The notes under the pieces were generated by a model. The model was given only the letters and a program-made list of their open reading frames with translations, was not told where the DNA came from and made no database searches. A DNA stretch of 64,000 nt from WTFY01 sp965220895 (GTDB taxonomy: Bacteria; Pseudomonadota; Gammaproteobacteria; UBA4575), in assembly GCA_965220895.1 (NCBI GenBank), contig OZ244850.1:1674001-1738000 (forward strand), written 5' to 3'. The position numbers were made by a program, and so were the translations under genes. Below are positions 38,001 to 46,168 of this stretch, piece after piece (the first letter of the stretch is position 1; each line of letters opens with the position of its first letter).

Positions 38001-39898
38001 CGTTCTTGCCGGACAACTCAGAACGGCGTAAGCGGCAAGTGGCTCTGCCTATTCAGGTCATCATGGGTAATCCGCCTTATTCGTCGGGACAGAGAAGTGA
38101 GAACGACAATGCACAAAATGTTGTTTATCCATCATTGGATAGTGCTATTGAGGAAACATACGCAAGGTATTCTGAAGCAGCGAACATACAAAACCTTTAT
38201 GACAGCTACATCCGGGCCATACGATGGGGCTCTGACCGGATTGGTGACGCTGGAGTCATGGCCTACGTATCTGGCAGTGCCTGGGTTGAAAGGTCGTTTG
38301 CGGATGGGTTGAGAAAGTGTCTAGTTGAAGAATTTACCAACCTGTATGTGTTTTCCCTGCGTGGGGATGTGAGAAAAAACATGCTTTCGAGCGGTACTGC
38401 GTTAGAAGGTGAAAACATCTTTGAGTCAGCTAGCATGACAGGAATAGCCATTACACTCTTCGTGAAAAATCCTGGAGCAGATTACCATGGAAACATCTAT
38501 TTTCATGATATCGGTGATGATCTAAGCCGGGAGGAGAAGCTCGATATAATTCGAAAATTCGGAAGCATCAAAGGAATAACTGGGCAAGAGGGCTGGCAAA
38601 CGATTATTCCAGATAAAAACCATGACTGGTTGAATCAGGTGGACCCTAATTTTGATCGGTTTTTAGTCTTGGGTGAAAAGAAAGATAAGAAGACAGCGCG
38701 AATGTTTAAGAATTTTTCTTTAGGCGTAGGTACCAATCGTGATGCTTGGTGTTACAACGCATCCCGAAAGGAACTGGAGAAAAACATTCAAACGACAATA
38801 GACAACTACAACACAGAACTGAAAAGGTATATTCAGGTTTCAGCCAAAAAGAAAATTGATCTGGATTTGTTTGTTGATAATGATCCTACAAGAATTAAGT
38901 GGTCAAGTTCATTAAGGCAATACCTACAGAGAAAAGTATGTTTGAATTTTACTGATGGGAAAATGTTAATTGCTACTTACAGGCCTTTCTTCAAGCAGTG
39001 GATGTATTACGAACGCCACCTTAATCACAGAGTTGGACAAATGCCGCAGATTTTTCCGAATGCAAAAGCAGAGAATTGGGTGATTTGTGTTACCGGCATT
39101 GGTGCCCGGTCCGGATTTTCAGCTTTGATGGTGGATGCTATTCCTAACCTTGATATGGTGGAAAAAGGTCAATGTTTTCCTTTGAAGCTTTACAAAAAAA
39201 TTGAGAGTAAAGATGATGACTTGTTCGTGGATCAGGGAAAAACTCAGTACCGAACACAAGATGGCATTAATGACGGAGTGCTGAGACGGCTACAAGAGAT
39301 GTACTCTGGAGAACCTATCAGCAAAGAAGCACTGTTCTACTATCTTTACGGGATTTTGCATTCAGAAGACTACCGAGCCAAATATCGAAACAATTTAATG
39401 AAGCAATTACCCCGACTTCCTGTGGTTGCTGACGTTGCAGATTTTCACACTTTTCAGGAAGCCGGACGTGTACTGGCAGAGTTGCACCTACGGTATGAAT
39501 CTGTAGACCTGTGGCCAGTCACGATCAACGATGGGAAGAGACTGCCAAATGATGTGCCACCCGAGCAGTTGTATCGTGTTGAAAAGATGAAATTTGGTGG
39601 AGGTCATGGCGTCAAGAAAGATCAAACGATAATTATTTATAATCCTCACATCACGATCTCTGGCATCCCTCTTGAGGCTTACGACTATATCATAAATGGT
39701 AAGCCTGCCATTCAGTGGGTCATGGAAAGACAGGGTGTAAAAACAGATAAGGCTAGTGGAATTGAAAACGATGCCAATCGCTATGCAATTGAAACGATGA
39801 GAAATCCTGCCTACCCATTGGAATTACTTCAACGCATCATTCAAGTGTCTCTGGAAACTTTGAAGATTGTCAAAAATTTACCTCCGCTGCGTGTCTGA
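35003..39898 (+). CDS. Type ISP restriction-modification enzyme
   Basis: A single 1631-residue chain of the LlaBIII/LlaGI type. An Mrr-like nuclease lies at the N-terminus (EGIDLVAKTRGTNEYHAIQCKF, about 67-88). The SF2 translocase has Walker A ACGTGKT (197-203), DEAH in ICDEAHRTTGATFEG, TATPR and a final QSVGRVMRKAPGKERG. An N6-adenine methyltransferase follows with LDPFAGTGTF at about 912-921 and NPPYS at about 1023-1027, then a C-terminal target-recognition region. Such enzymes methylate one strand and translocate until head-to-head complexes cut DNA. Start is the GTG at 35003. Composition is GC-richer through the helicase and methylase, AT-richer from about 38080 onward. Confidence 0.93.
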   Translation: MTALQNLLSEFRSTAKTEREKGSYFEELIVQYLRVEPAYQDQYSNVWPYAEWAREEGKEYRRDASDEGIDLVAKTRGTNEYHAIQCKFYDPDHTIAKPDIDSFFTASGQHPFRHRLIIASTDKWNTRAEKALKEQQIPVTRIDLAALEASQIDWSQFASNKAPVLKEQKVLRPHQKEALKRVCDELAKTDRGKMIMACGTGKTLVALKIAEQMAGAGGQVLFLVPSLALLSQTLTEWTQQKGIPMHSFAVCSDSHVGKKRKRSDDRVEMLVHELRYPATTEASSLAAEIAKRHDQDHMSVVFSTYHSIEVLHEAHSKYGMAAFDLIICDEAHRTTGATFEGTEESHFVRVHDNEYIQGAKRLYMTATPRIYGDVSKVKAEESDITLCSMDNEQQYGKDLYVLSFSDAVQRDLLVDYKVIVLAMDEAHISKRLQTMLADENNQLRVDDAAKIVGCWKALSKEDLKEDTGSDAAIMQRAVAFCQVIEHQPGKTRTHKVSSKHIAAMFQPVVEEYQTLEDTPTSVVCEAQHVDGSMNASIKESKLAWLRSDPPENHCRILSNVRCLSEGVDVPALDAVLFLTPRNSQVDVVQSVGRVMRKAPGKERGYVILPIVIPARVPPHEALNDNKAYRVVWQVLQALRSHDDHFDAFVNKLDLVGQENRKMEVIAIADNLSKPATREKHPGKGHTIGKPEPTYPKEVQPAFQFEVGDIERAIYAKVVQKCGRRLYWEEWATDIAEIAQTHITRITTIVTNAANAREAGAFQAFANELRDDLNDSITDEEVIEMLAQHLITRPVFDALFEDANFTSQNPVSKAMQSVLDVLQEHHLEKEAETLNKFYQSVSMRASGIETIEGKQRIVVELYDKFFRNAFPRMTERLGIVYTPIEVVDFIIHSVNDVLQQEFGQTLGSEGVHILDPFAGTGTFITRLLQSGLIKPEELPNKYKNEIHANEIVLLAYYIAAINIETVYHSLVGKDDATYQPFEGICLTDTFQMYESEDMLDAFLPDNSERRKRQVALPIQVIMGNPPYSSGQRSENDNAQNVVYPSLDSAIEETYARYSEAANIQNLYDSYIRAIRWGSDRIGDAGVMAYVSGSAWVERSFADGLRKCLVEEFTNLYVFSLRGDVRKNMLSSGTALEGENIFESASMTGIAITLFVKNPGADYHGNIYFHDIGDDLSREEKLDIIRKFGSIKGITGQEGWQTIIPDKNHDWLNQVDPNFDRFLVLGEKKDKKTARMFKNFSLGVGTNRDAWCYNASRKELEKNIQTTIDNYNTELKRYIQVSAKKKIDLDLFVDNDPTRIKWSSSLRQYLQRKVCLNFTDGKMLIATYRPFFKQWMYYERHLNHRVGQMPQIFPNAKAENWVICVTGIGARSGFSALMVDAIPNLDMVEKGQCFPLKLYKKIESKDDDLFVDQGKTQYRTQDGINDGVLRRLQEMYSGEPISKEALFYYLYGILHSEDYRAKYRNNLMKQLPRLPVVADVADFHTFQEAGRVLAELHLRYESVDLWPVTINDGKRLPNDVPPEQLYRVEKMKFGGGHGVKKDQTIIIYNPHITISGIPLEAYDYIINGKPAIQWVMERQGVKTDKASGIENDANRYAIETMRNPAYPLELLQRIIQVSLETLKIVKNLPPLRV

Positions 39899-39998
39899 AT
39901 ATGGATGCAGACACTTACTTTTTAAAAGCTAGGAAAGTGAACTTCGTGACTCTACCTTCACGTGACGAGCAGTCCCAGCAGCATATAAAAATCTAACC

Positions 39999-41837
39999 GT
40001 GTATACAAAACGAGTCCAGATTTTCAATTACGGACCAATTGACCACTTTGATATTGAATTACCCTTTGAGGGCGATGTTCCGAAGCCCGTTTTGTTGGTT
40101 GGTGAGAATGGCTCTGGAAAGAGCATAGTGCTGTCCCATATCGTGAACGGATTAATATTAGCCCAGGGCGCAACATATCCTGACACTCCAGAAGTGGAGC
40201 AGGGCAAGGTTTACAAATTTCGAAGTGGTTCCTATATCAAGTCAGGGAAAGAATTTTATTTTGCAAAAGTAGATTTTGAAGATGGATTGTTTGTTCAAGA
40301 GATAAGATTGGCTAAAGCCAAAAAAGAAAATGAAAATATGTTAGATGGGCTTCCTAATGAGGATGCCAAAAATGCTTGGAATCAAATTCCGCATGGAGAG
40401 CCTGAGCACATGTCCGGTGTTCCTGAGCCTGGCTCTGAAAAGAAACTTGAAGACATCTTTTCTAAAAACTGCATCCTTTATTTCCCTCCCAACCGATTTG
40501 AAGAACCGGCTTGGCTCAATGAAGAAAATTTGAAGGCCAAGGCAAATTATATGGAACTAACTCATTTGAGAGGGTATTCAGATCGTAAAATCATTAACTA
40601 TTCACCTCTCTGGGATAACCAGAACTGGTTGTTCGAGGTGATTTTTGACCAGAGATCTTTTGAGTTACAAACCCATGAAATGGATATTCCAATAAATAAT
40701 CAACCTATTCGGATTAACAGATTCGCAGGATACTCTGGACAAGCGACAAATATTTATCAAATTGCACTTCAGATAGTTCGTAACGTAATCGGGGGCAACA
40801 AAAATATCCGACTTGGTATTGGCAGTAGGCTTGATAGGGTTGTTTCGGTTATGGAAGGTGAGAACCGACTAGTCCCCAACATTTTCCAGTTATCCAGTGG
40901 TGAAACTTGTTTACTGAATCTTTTTTTATCCATATTACGGGACTTCGATTTATCTAGGACGCCTTTGACCAATGCAAATGAAGTGCGTGGTATTGTAATC
41001 GTAGATGAGATTGACCTTCACCTGCATGTGGTTCATCAGTACGAAATTCTCCCCCGTTTGATAAAAATGTTCCCACGTGTCCAGTTCGTGATTACGACAC
41101 ATTCCCCACTTTTCGTTCTCGGCATGAGAAACCTCTTCGGTGAAAATGGGTTCGCACTGTATCGCTTGCCTCAAGGACACAAAATAAGTCCCGAGGAATT
41201 CGGTGAATTCGCGAAGGCCTACGATACATTTTCTGAAACGAGGCGGTTTGCCGATGATATTAGAGAAGCAATTGGTAGCGCCCAAAAGCCTATGGTATTT
41301 GTCGAGGGTGCCACTGATGTGAAATATATTCAGAAGGCTGCTGAATTACTAAACCAGCAAGAGCAGCTTGAAAAGTTTGAACTCAAAGATGGCGGAGGTA
41401 GTCCAAATTTAGATAAATTTTGGCGGATAGCAAAGTTATCCGGATCTCTCCCCCAGAAGATAGTGCTTCTTTATGATTGTGATAAAGATTTTGCCAAGGA
41501 ATCTGAAGGGAATTTGTTCAGGAGAAAGATTCCATTCCAAGAAACGCATCCAATAAAGAAGGGGATTGAAAACCTATTCCCGCAGGCAACCTTGGAAAAA
41601 ATGGAAAATTTTAAACCCGCGTTCATAGATATTGAATCTGAGAGTGAGGTGCGTAAAAGAGGGGAGAGAATAGTGATCCCGAAAAAGTGGATTGTTAATC
41701 CAGACGAGAAAAGCAATCTTTGCAAATGGCTCTGTGAAAATGGGACTCCAGATGATTTCCAGCATTTTCAAACGGTGTTTAGTTTGTTGGAAGAGTCACT
41801 AGCACAGCCTCCAGTACTACAGGATGAGGGTGAATAG
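39999..41837 (+). CDS. OLD-like AAA ATPase with TOPRIM-type C-terminus
   Basis: 612 residues from a GTG start, 100 bases after the restriction enzyme. ABC/SMC-like ATPase: Walker A GENGSGKS (35-42), signature LSSGE at about 297, Walker B IVIVDEIDLHLH at about 333, and the TTHSPLFVL H-loop. The C-terminal part has FVEGATDVKYI (about 434) and LLYDCDKD (about 489), the Glu and Asp-x-Asp spacing of the TOPRIM nuclease of OLD-family proteins. Probably a DNA-sensing ATPase-nuclease working with, or beside, the type ISP enzyme. A relic of a relative lies at 5762-5887. Confidence 0.85.
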   Translation: MYTKRVQIFNYGPIDHFDIELPFEGDVPKPVLLVGENGSGKSIVLSHIVNGLILAQGATYPDTPEVEQGKVYKFRSGSYIKSGKEFYFAKVDFEDGLFVQEIRLAKAKKENENMLDGLPNEDAKNAWNQIPHGEPEHMSGVPEPGSEKKLEDIFSKNCILYFPPNRFEEPAWLNEENLKAKANYMELTHLRGYSDRKIINYSPLWDNQNWLFEVIFDQRSFELQTHEMDIPINNQPIRINRFAGYSGQATNIYQIALQIVRNVIGGNKNIRLGIGSRLDRVVSVMEGENRLVPNIFQLSSGETCLLNLFLSILRDFDLSRTPLTNANEVRGIVIVDEIDLHLHVVHQYEILPRLIKMFPRVQFVITTHSPLFVLGMRNLFGENGFALYRLPQGHKISPEEFGEFAKAYDTFSETRRFADDIREAIGSAQKPMVFVEGATDVKYIQKAAELLNQQEQLEKFELKDGGGSPNLDKFWRIAKLSGSLPQKIVLLYDCDKDFAKESEGNLFRRKIPFQETHPIKKGIENLFPQATLEKMENFKPAFIDIESESEVRKRGERIVIPKKWIVNPDEKSNLCKWLCENGTPDDFQHFQTVFSLLEESLAQPPVLQDEGE

Positions 41838-41967
41838 TCACGGTTATTCTTAAAAAAAGAGCACATATATTTAGGAATCTCTCAGGTACGTAAACGCGTT
41901 TGAAGATTGATCCATGAATATTGATACGGAAAGTCTGTCCATCCAGATTTACTGGATCGTATAAATT

Positions 41968-42747
41968 TTGCAGATCGACTTGAAACTGACTGCTTTGATA
42001 TTCGATGTTGATGGCACCATTGCCGAGACGGAGGAAGCCCATCGGCAGTCATTCAACCACGCCTTCAGGGAGGAGGGATTGAACTGGCACTGGCCACCCG
42101 AGTTGTATGACGAATTGCTTGCGGTGACGGGCGGTCAAGAGCGGATTTGCCACTATGTCGATCACTACTCGCCTGCATTCAGCGAACCAGACCGCCTGTC
42201 CGACTTCATCGAGAGCCTTCATCGAGTCAAGACCAGAAAATTTCATGAGGCTTTGTCATCAGGCCAAATTCCGCTGCGTCCCGGAGTCAAGCGCCTGATC
42301 CAGGAGATGCGGGCTACCGGCATTCGCCTGGGGATCGCGACTACGACCACCCACAGCAACGTGACCACTCTTCTGGAGACGAGTCTGGACCCAGCCGCCC
42401 CTGGGTGGTTCGATGTGATCGCAGCCGGGGATGTGGTCCCGAGTAAAAAACCTGCCCCCGATGTCTATCACTATATCTTGCAGGAACTGGATGAGTACCC
42501 TGATGCGTGCCTGGTGATCGAAGATTCGCAAAATGGTCTGAGGGCCGCACTCGGTGCCGGACTCAGGACGGTGATCACGGTAAGCCAGTACACCCGCACC
42601 CATGATTTCAGCGGAGCCAGCCTCGTGGTGGATCACCTGGGCGAGCCGGATGCACCGGCCACCGCTTCTAGGGGAAGTCTAGGCACAAGCCGTTGCATTG
42701 ACCTCAGCCTGCTGGAAACCCTGCTCACCACGAAGATAGCCCCTTGA
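41968..42747 (+). CDS. CbbY-type HAD phosphatase
   Basis: About 259 residues of the beta-phosphoglucomutase/CbbY group. Nucleophile motif FDVDGTIAETEEAH, the cap region HRQSFNHAFREEGLNW, motif II ATTTTHSN, Lys in SKKPAPDVYHYIL and VIEDSQNGLRAAL. CbbY proteins remove the Rubisco inhibitor xylulose-1,5-bisphosphate, but related phosphatases occur outside autotrophs. No ATG start exists: TTG codons at 41968 and 41980 are the only options close to the family start. The gene is native in composition and abuts the AT-rich island, so its original 5' end or promoter may have been displaced by the insertion. Confidence 0.82.
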   Translation: MQIDLKLTALIFDVDGTIAETEEAHRQSFNHAFREEGLNWHWPPELYDELLAVTGGQERICHYVDHYSPAFSEPDRLSDFIESLHRVKTRKFHEALSSGQIPLRPGVKRLIQEMRATGIRLGIATTTTHSNVTTLLETSLDPAAPGWFDVIAAGDVVPSKKPAPDVYHYILQELDEYPDACLVIEDSQNGLRAALGAGLRTVITVSQYTRTHDFSGASLVVDHLGEPDAPATASRGSLGTSRCIDLSLLETLLTTKIAP

Positions 42748-42850
42748 TTCCAGGCGCCTGTGGAGGCTGCGATCTTTCGCAGATAGCTGTTCCAAACGCC
42801 CTGAAATCTCGATATACTTAGTTGTTTGGCAATTGCAAGGTACTGAGTGA

Positions 42851-42926
42851 AGGCCAGTAGCTCAATTGGCAGAGCGGCGGTCTCCAAAACCGCAGGTTGG
42901 GGGTTCGATTCCCTCCTGGCCTGCCA
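42851..42926 (+). tRNA. tRNA-Trp (CCA)
   Basis: Seventy-six bases with CCA. Acceptor AGGCCAG pairs with CTGGCCT; anticodon CCA at 42884-42886 in loop CTCCAAA; T-arm GGGGGTTCGATTCCCTC. Upstream TATACT (42813-42818) is a likely -10 for the tRNA-secE-nusG unit. Confidence 0.97.
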
Positions 42927-42980
42927 GTACGGATGCGGTCCAGGGCTACACATCTACAGGTTGCAACTTTAGGCAGGCAC

Positions 42981-43349
42981 ATGGCGGGAAAAGCTGACGC
43001 GACTCCGAGCAGCATGGATACCGTGAAACTGGCCGTATCGGCCGGGATCGTCGGGGCCAGCCTGCTCGCGTTCTATATCTTTGCTGATCTGGCGCTGTTG
43101 TACCGGGTCCTGGTCATCGTGGCAGCCATCGTGCTGGCAGCGGTCATTGCCCTGATGACAGAGCAGGGCCGCCAGTTTGCAGGCTTCATGCAGGATGCGC
43201 GCACGGAGGTGCGCAAGATGGTCTGGCCGACCCGCATCGAGACTCTGCAGACCACGGCCGTGGTCCTGATCGTCGTTGTGATTCTTGCACTTTTCTTGTG
43301 GTTGGTGGACCGGGGACTCTCTTCTTTGATCCAGTTGGTGATCAGGTAG
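42981..43349 (+). CDS. secE: Preprotein translocase subunit SecE
   Basis: 122-residue inner-membrane subunit of the SecYEG channel. Two hydrophobic segments (VKLAVSAGIVGASLLAFYIF and YRVLVIVAAIVLAAVIAL) precede the conserved amphipathic stretch DARTEVRKMVWPTRIETLQTT and a third membrane helix, the three-helix form of Gammaproteobacteria. The start at 42981 (MAGKADATPS) follows AGGCAGG; the frame also runs upstream into tRNA-Trp, which is not coding. Followed ten bases later by nusG. Confidence 0.95.
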   Translation: MAGKADATPSSMDTVKLAVSAGIVGASLLAFYIFADLALLYRVLVIVAAIVLAAVIALMTEQGRQFAGFMQDARTEVRKMVWPTRIETLQTTAVVLIVVVILALFLWLVDRGLSSLIQLVIR

Positions 43350-43358
43350 GAACAACTG

Positions 43359-43892
43359 ATGGCGATGCGTTGGTATGTGGTGCATGCGTATTCCGGGTTC
43401 GAACACCAGGTCAAGCGCTCGCTCGCGGAGCGAATCGAGCGGTTCGAAATGCAGGACAAGTTCGGCGAGATCCTGGTGCCGGTCGAGGAAGTCGTGGAGA
43501 TGCGCGAAGGCCAGAAACGGCGCAGCGAACGGAAGTTTTTCCCGGGCTACGTGCTGATGAAGATGGAGATGAATGATGACACCTGGCATCTGGTCAAGGA
43601 TTGTCCTAAAGTGCTCGGCTTCATCGGCGGGTCCACCGAAAAGCCTGCCCCGATCACCGAGAAAGAGGCGCAGAACATCAAGGAGCGCATGCAGGAAGGG
43701 GTGGATCAGCCCAAACCCAAGGTACTGTTTGAGCCCGGCGAGGTGGTCCGCGTCACCGATGGACCGTTCAACGATTTCAATGGCGTGGTCGAGGAAGTGA
43801 ACTACGAGAAGAGCCGCATGCTGGTGGCCGTCCAGATCTTCGGACGCTCGACCCCGGTGGAACTGGGCTTCGGCCAGGTGGAAAAAGGCTAG
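43359..43892 (+). CDS. nusG: Transcription termination/antitermination factor NusG
   Basis: 177 residues. N-terminal NGN domain RWYVVHAYSGFEHQVKRSL...RKFFPGYVLM binds RNA polymerase; C-terminal KOW domain FEPGEVVRVTDGPFNDFNGVVEEVN contacts Rho, NusE (S10) or the ribosome. Length matches the family. Co-transcribed with secE, and probably with the rplK-rplA genes starting 19 bases downstream. Confidence 0.97.
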   Translation: MAMRWYVVHAYSGFEHQVKRSLAERIERFEMQDKFGEILVPVEEVVEMREGQKRRSERKFFPGYVLMKMEMNDDTWHLVKDCPKVLGFIGGSTEKPAPITEKEAQNIKERMQEGVDQPKPKVLFEPGEVVRVTDGPFNDFNGVVEEVNYEKSRMLVAVQIFGRSTPVELGFGQVEKG

Positions 43893-43911
43893 CACACACG
43901 GAAGAAGAACG

Positions 43912-44343
43912 ATGGCAAAAAAGACAGAAGCATTCATTAAGCTGCAGGTCCCTGCAGGCGATGCCAATCCCAGCCCGCCGGTCGGCCCGGCCCTGGGGCA
44001 GCACGGCGTCAACATCATGGACTTCTGCAAGGAATTCAACGCCCAGACCCAAGGCCTGGAGAAGGGCATGCCGGTGCCTGTGGTGATCGAGGTCTTCAAT
44101 GACCGAAGCTTCACCTTCATCACCAAGACCCCTCCGGCCTCCGTGCTGCTGAAAAAGGCGGCCCGGCTGGACAAGGGCAGCGGGCGCCCGAACACGGAAA
44201 AGGTCGGCAAGGTCAACCGCGCCCAACTCGAGGAGATCGCCAAGGTGAAGATGCCTGACATCACGGCCGCCGACATGGATGCCGCCGTTCGCACCATCGC
44301 CGGCAGTGCCCGCAGCATGGGCCTGGAAGTGGAAGGAGTCTAG
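43912..44343 (+). CDS. rplK: Ribosomal protein L11
   Basis: 143 residues of the 50S GTPase-associated centre. Begins AKKTEAFIKLQVPAGDANPSPPVGPALGQHGVN, with the proline-rich linker, and ends with the RNA-binding domain GSARSMGLEVEGV. Standard length. Stop is followed by rplA after four bases. Confidence 0.97.
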   Translation: MAKKTEAFIKLQVPAGDANPSPPVGPALGQHGVNIMDFCKEFNAQTQGLEKGMPVPVVIEVFNDRSFTFITKTPPASVLLKKAARLDKGSGRPNTEKVGKVNRAQLEEIAKVKMPDITAADMDAAVRTIAGSARSMGLEVEGV

Positions 44344-44347
44344 AGAG

Positions 44348-45040
44348 ATGGCGAAACCGGGCAAGAAAATGCGCGCTGCACAGGAAAAGGTCGGAGTCGA
44401 CAAGACCTATCTTCCGGATGAGGGGCTGCAACTGGTGAAGGACTGTGCCGCGGCCCGCTTCGAGGAGACCGTGGATGTCTGCGTGAAGCTGGGCGTGGAC
44501 CCGAGAAAATCGGACCAGGTCGTGCGGGGTTCTTCGGTGCTTCCGAATGGAACCGGAAAGACGGTCCGGGTGGCCGTGTTTGCCGAGGGGCAGCCAGCCG
44601 AGGCCGCAAAAGCTGCGGGTGCGGATCTGGTCGGACTGGACGATCTGGCAGAACAGGTGAAGCAGGGACAGATTGATTTTGACGTGGCCATCGCCGCACC
44701 CGAGGCCATGAAAGTGGTGGGACAGCTGGGACAGATCCTGGGCCCGCGAGGACTCATGCCCAACCCCAAGGTGGGGACCGTCACACCGGATGTGGCCGGT
44801 GCCGTGGAGAATGCCAAGGCCGGACAGGTGCGCTTCAAGACCGACCGCGGCGGGCTGATTCACTGCACGATCGGCAAGGTCACGTTCGAGACCAAGGCGC
44901 TGGAGGAAAACTTGAGAGCGCTGCTCGCAGCCCTGGTGAAGGCCAAGCCGGCCTCCGCCAAGGGGATTTACATCAAGAAGGTGACCGTTTCATCCACCAT
45001 GGGCCCCGGGGTGCAGGTGGACCAGGCCGTGTTGTCCTAA
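44348..45040 (+). CDS. rplA: Ribosomal protein L1
   Basis: 230 residues forming the L1 stalk; also the usual autogenous repressor of the rplKA message. Recognised by LGVDPRKSDQVVRGSSVLPNGTGK, GPRGLMPNPKVGTVTPDV and FKTDRGGLIHCTIGK. The start at 44348 (MAKPGKKMRAAQ) follows AGAGAG; the frame is open upstream into rplK but those codons are not L1-like. Confidence 0.97.
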   Translation: MAKPGKKMRAAQEKVGVDKTYLPDEGLQLVKDCAAARFEETVDVCVKLGVDPRKSDQVVRGSSVLPNGTGKTVRVAVFAEGQPAEAAKAAGADLVGLDDLAEQVKQGQIDFDVAIAAPEAMKVVGQLGQILGPRGLMPNPKVGTVTPDVAGAVENAKAGQVRFKTDRGGLIHCTIGKVTFETKALEENLRALLAALVKAKPASAKGIYIKKVTVSSTMGPGVQVDQAVLS

Positions 45041-45093
45041 GGCAGGATGATCGAATCGCAACCGTTGTACGCTGAATCTCAGGGAACGTAGGA

Positions 45094-45624
45094 ATGGCAT
45101 TACGAATTGAACAAAAGAAAGAGGTGGTGAGCGAAGTCGCCGAGGTGGCGGCCCGTGCACATTCCGTGATCGCGGCCGAGTACCGAGGCATGACGGTCAG
45201 CGAACTCACCGGGCTGCGCGCCCAGGCACGCGAGCAGGGCGTGTATCTCCGGGTGATCAAGAACACGCTGGCCCGCCGTGCATTGCAGGGCACATCTTAT
45301 GAGTGTATGAGCAAGGAGCTTTCAGGTCCTCTAATGCTGATGTTCTCGCAGGAGGATCCGGGTTCTGCCGCGCGCCTCGCCAAGGACTTCGCCGAGGAAA
45401 ATGAATTGCTGGCCGTGCGGCTGATCGCCGTCGATGGCGAGCTGCTTGAGGCCTCTGCACTGGAGAAGCTCTCCAGCCTGCCGAACAAGGAGCAGGCCAT
45501 CGCGCTTCTGATGGCCGTGATGAAAGCACCGATCGAGAAATTTGTCCGCACCCTGGCGGCCCCTCACGGAAAACTGGTGAGGACCGTTGCAGCCGTGCGT
45601 GAGCAGAAAGAAGCCGCGGGTTAG
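45094..45624 (+). CDS. rplJ: Ribosomal protein L10
   Basis: 176 residues; base of the L7/L12 stalk. Starts ALRIEQKKEVVSEVAEVAARAHSVIAAEYRGMTVSELT, with the VIKNTLARRAL RNA-binding block and the C-terminal helix that holds L12 dimers. A 53-base leader precedes it, the place where L10-L12 autoregulation acts in relatives. Confidence 0.97.
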   Translation: MALRIEQKKEVVSEVAEVAARAHSVIAAEYRGMTVSELTGLRAQAREQGVYLRVIKNTLARRALQGTSYECMSKELSGPLMLMFSQEDPGSAARLAKDFAEENELLAVRLIAVDGELLEASALEKLSSLPNKEQAIALLMAVMKAPIEKFVRTLAAPHGKLVRTVAAVREQKEAAG

Positions 45625-45699
45625 CGGGGTATTCTGAAAGGTTTGTAAAGAATTTTGGGTCTGATGGATTTTGGGTTTTGTTTTGACTAGGAGATGAAA

Positions 45700-46074
45700 A
45701 TGGCAGTTACGAAAGAAGATATTCTTGAGACGATCTCGGAAATGAGCGTCATGGACGTGGTTGACCTGGTATCAGCCATGGAAGAGAAGTTCGGAGTGTC
45801 TGCGGTAGCGGTGGCTGCGCCTGCAGCGGCGGCCGATGGCGGAGCAGCGGCCGAAGCCGAGAAAGACGAGTTCGATGTGGTCATGACCAGCTTTGGCGAC
45901 AACAAGATTGCCGTCATCAAGGTCGTGCGCGCCATTACCGGGCTGGGCCTTAAAGAGGCCAAGGACATGGTCGAAGGCGTTCCTTCCACGCTCAAGGAGG
46001 CTGTAGCCAAAGAAGGGGCCGAAGAAATCAAGGGGCAACTTGAAGAAGCCGGTGCGACCGTAGAGCTCAAGTAA
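45700..46074 (+). CDS. rplL: Ribosomal protein L7/L12
   Basis: 124 residues; mobile stalk protein recruiting translation factors. N-terminal dimerisation part ILETISEMSVMDVVDLVSAMEEKFGV, Ala-rich hinge, and the C-terminal factor-binding domain KIAVIKVVRAITGLGLKEAKDMVEG. I use the second ATG (45700), which follows GGAGATGAAA; an ATG at 45694 overlaps that site. Confidence 0.97.
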   Translation: MAVTKEDILETISEMSVMDVVDLVSAMEEKFGVSAVAVAAPAAAADGGAAAEAEKDEFDVVMTSFGDNKIAVIKVVRAITGLGLKEAKDMVEGVPSTLKEAVAKEGAEEIKGQLEEAGATVELK

Positions 46075-46099
46075 TCGTTGCTCTACCCAATCCCTGAAC

Positions 46100-46137
46100 G
46101 GACCAGCCAGCGCCTGCAGGCGCTGCCGGGTCCTTTT
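46100..46137 (+). terminator. rplL-rpoB attenuator hairpin
   Basis: A long stem: GGACC (46100-46104) with GGTCC (46129-46133), enclosing the perfect palindrome CAGCGCCTGCAGGCGCTG (46108-46125), followed by TTTT. It sits between rplL and rpoB where a partial terminator is known in E. coli, and would lower rpoBC expression relative to the ribosomal genes. Confidence 0.8.
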
Positions 46138-46168
46138 GTATGCGCGTTTTGATAATGGGGTGATCTCG

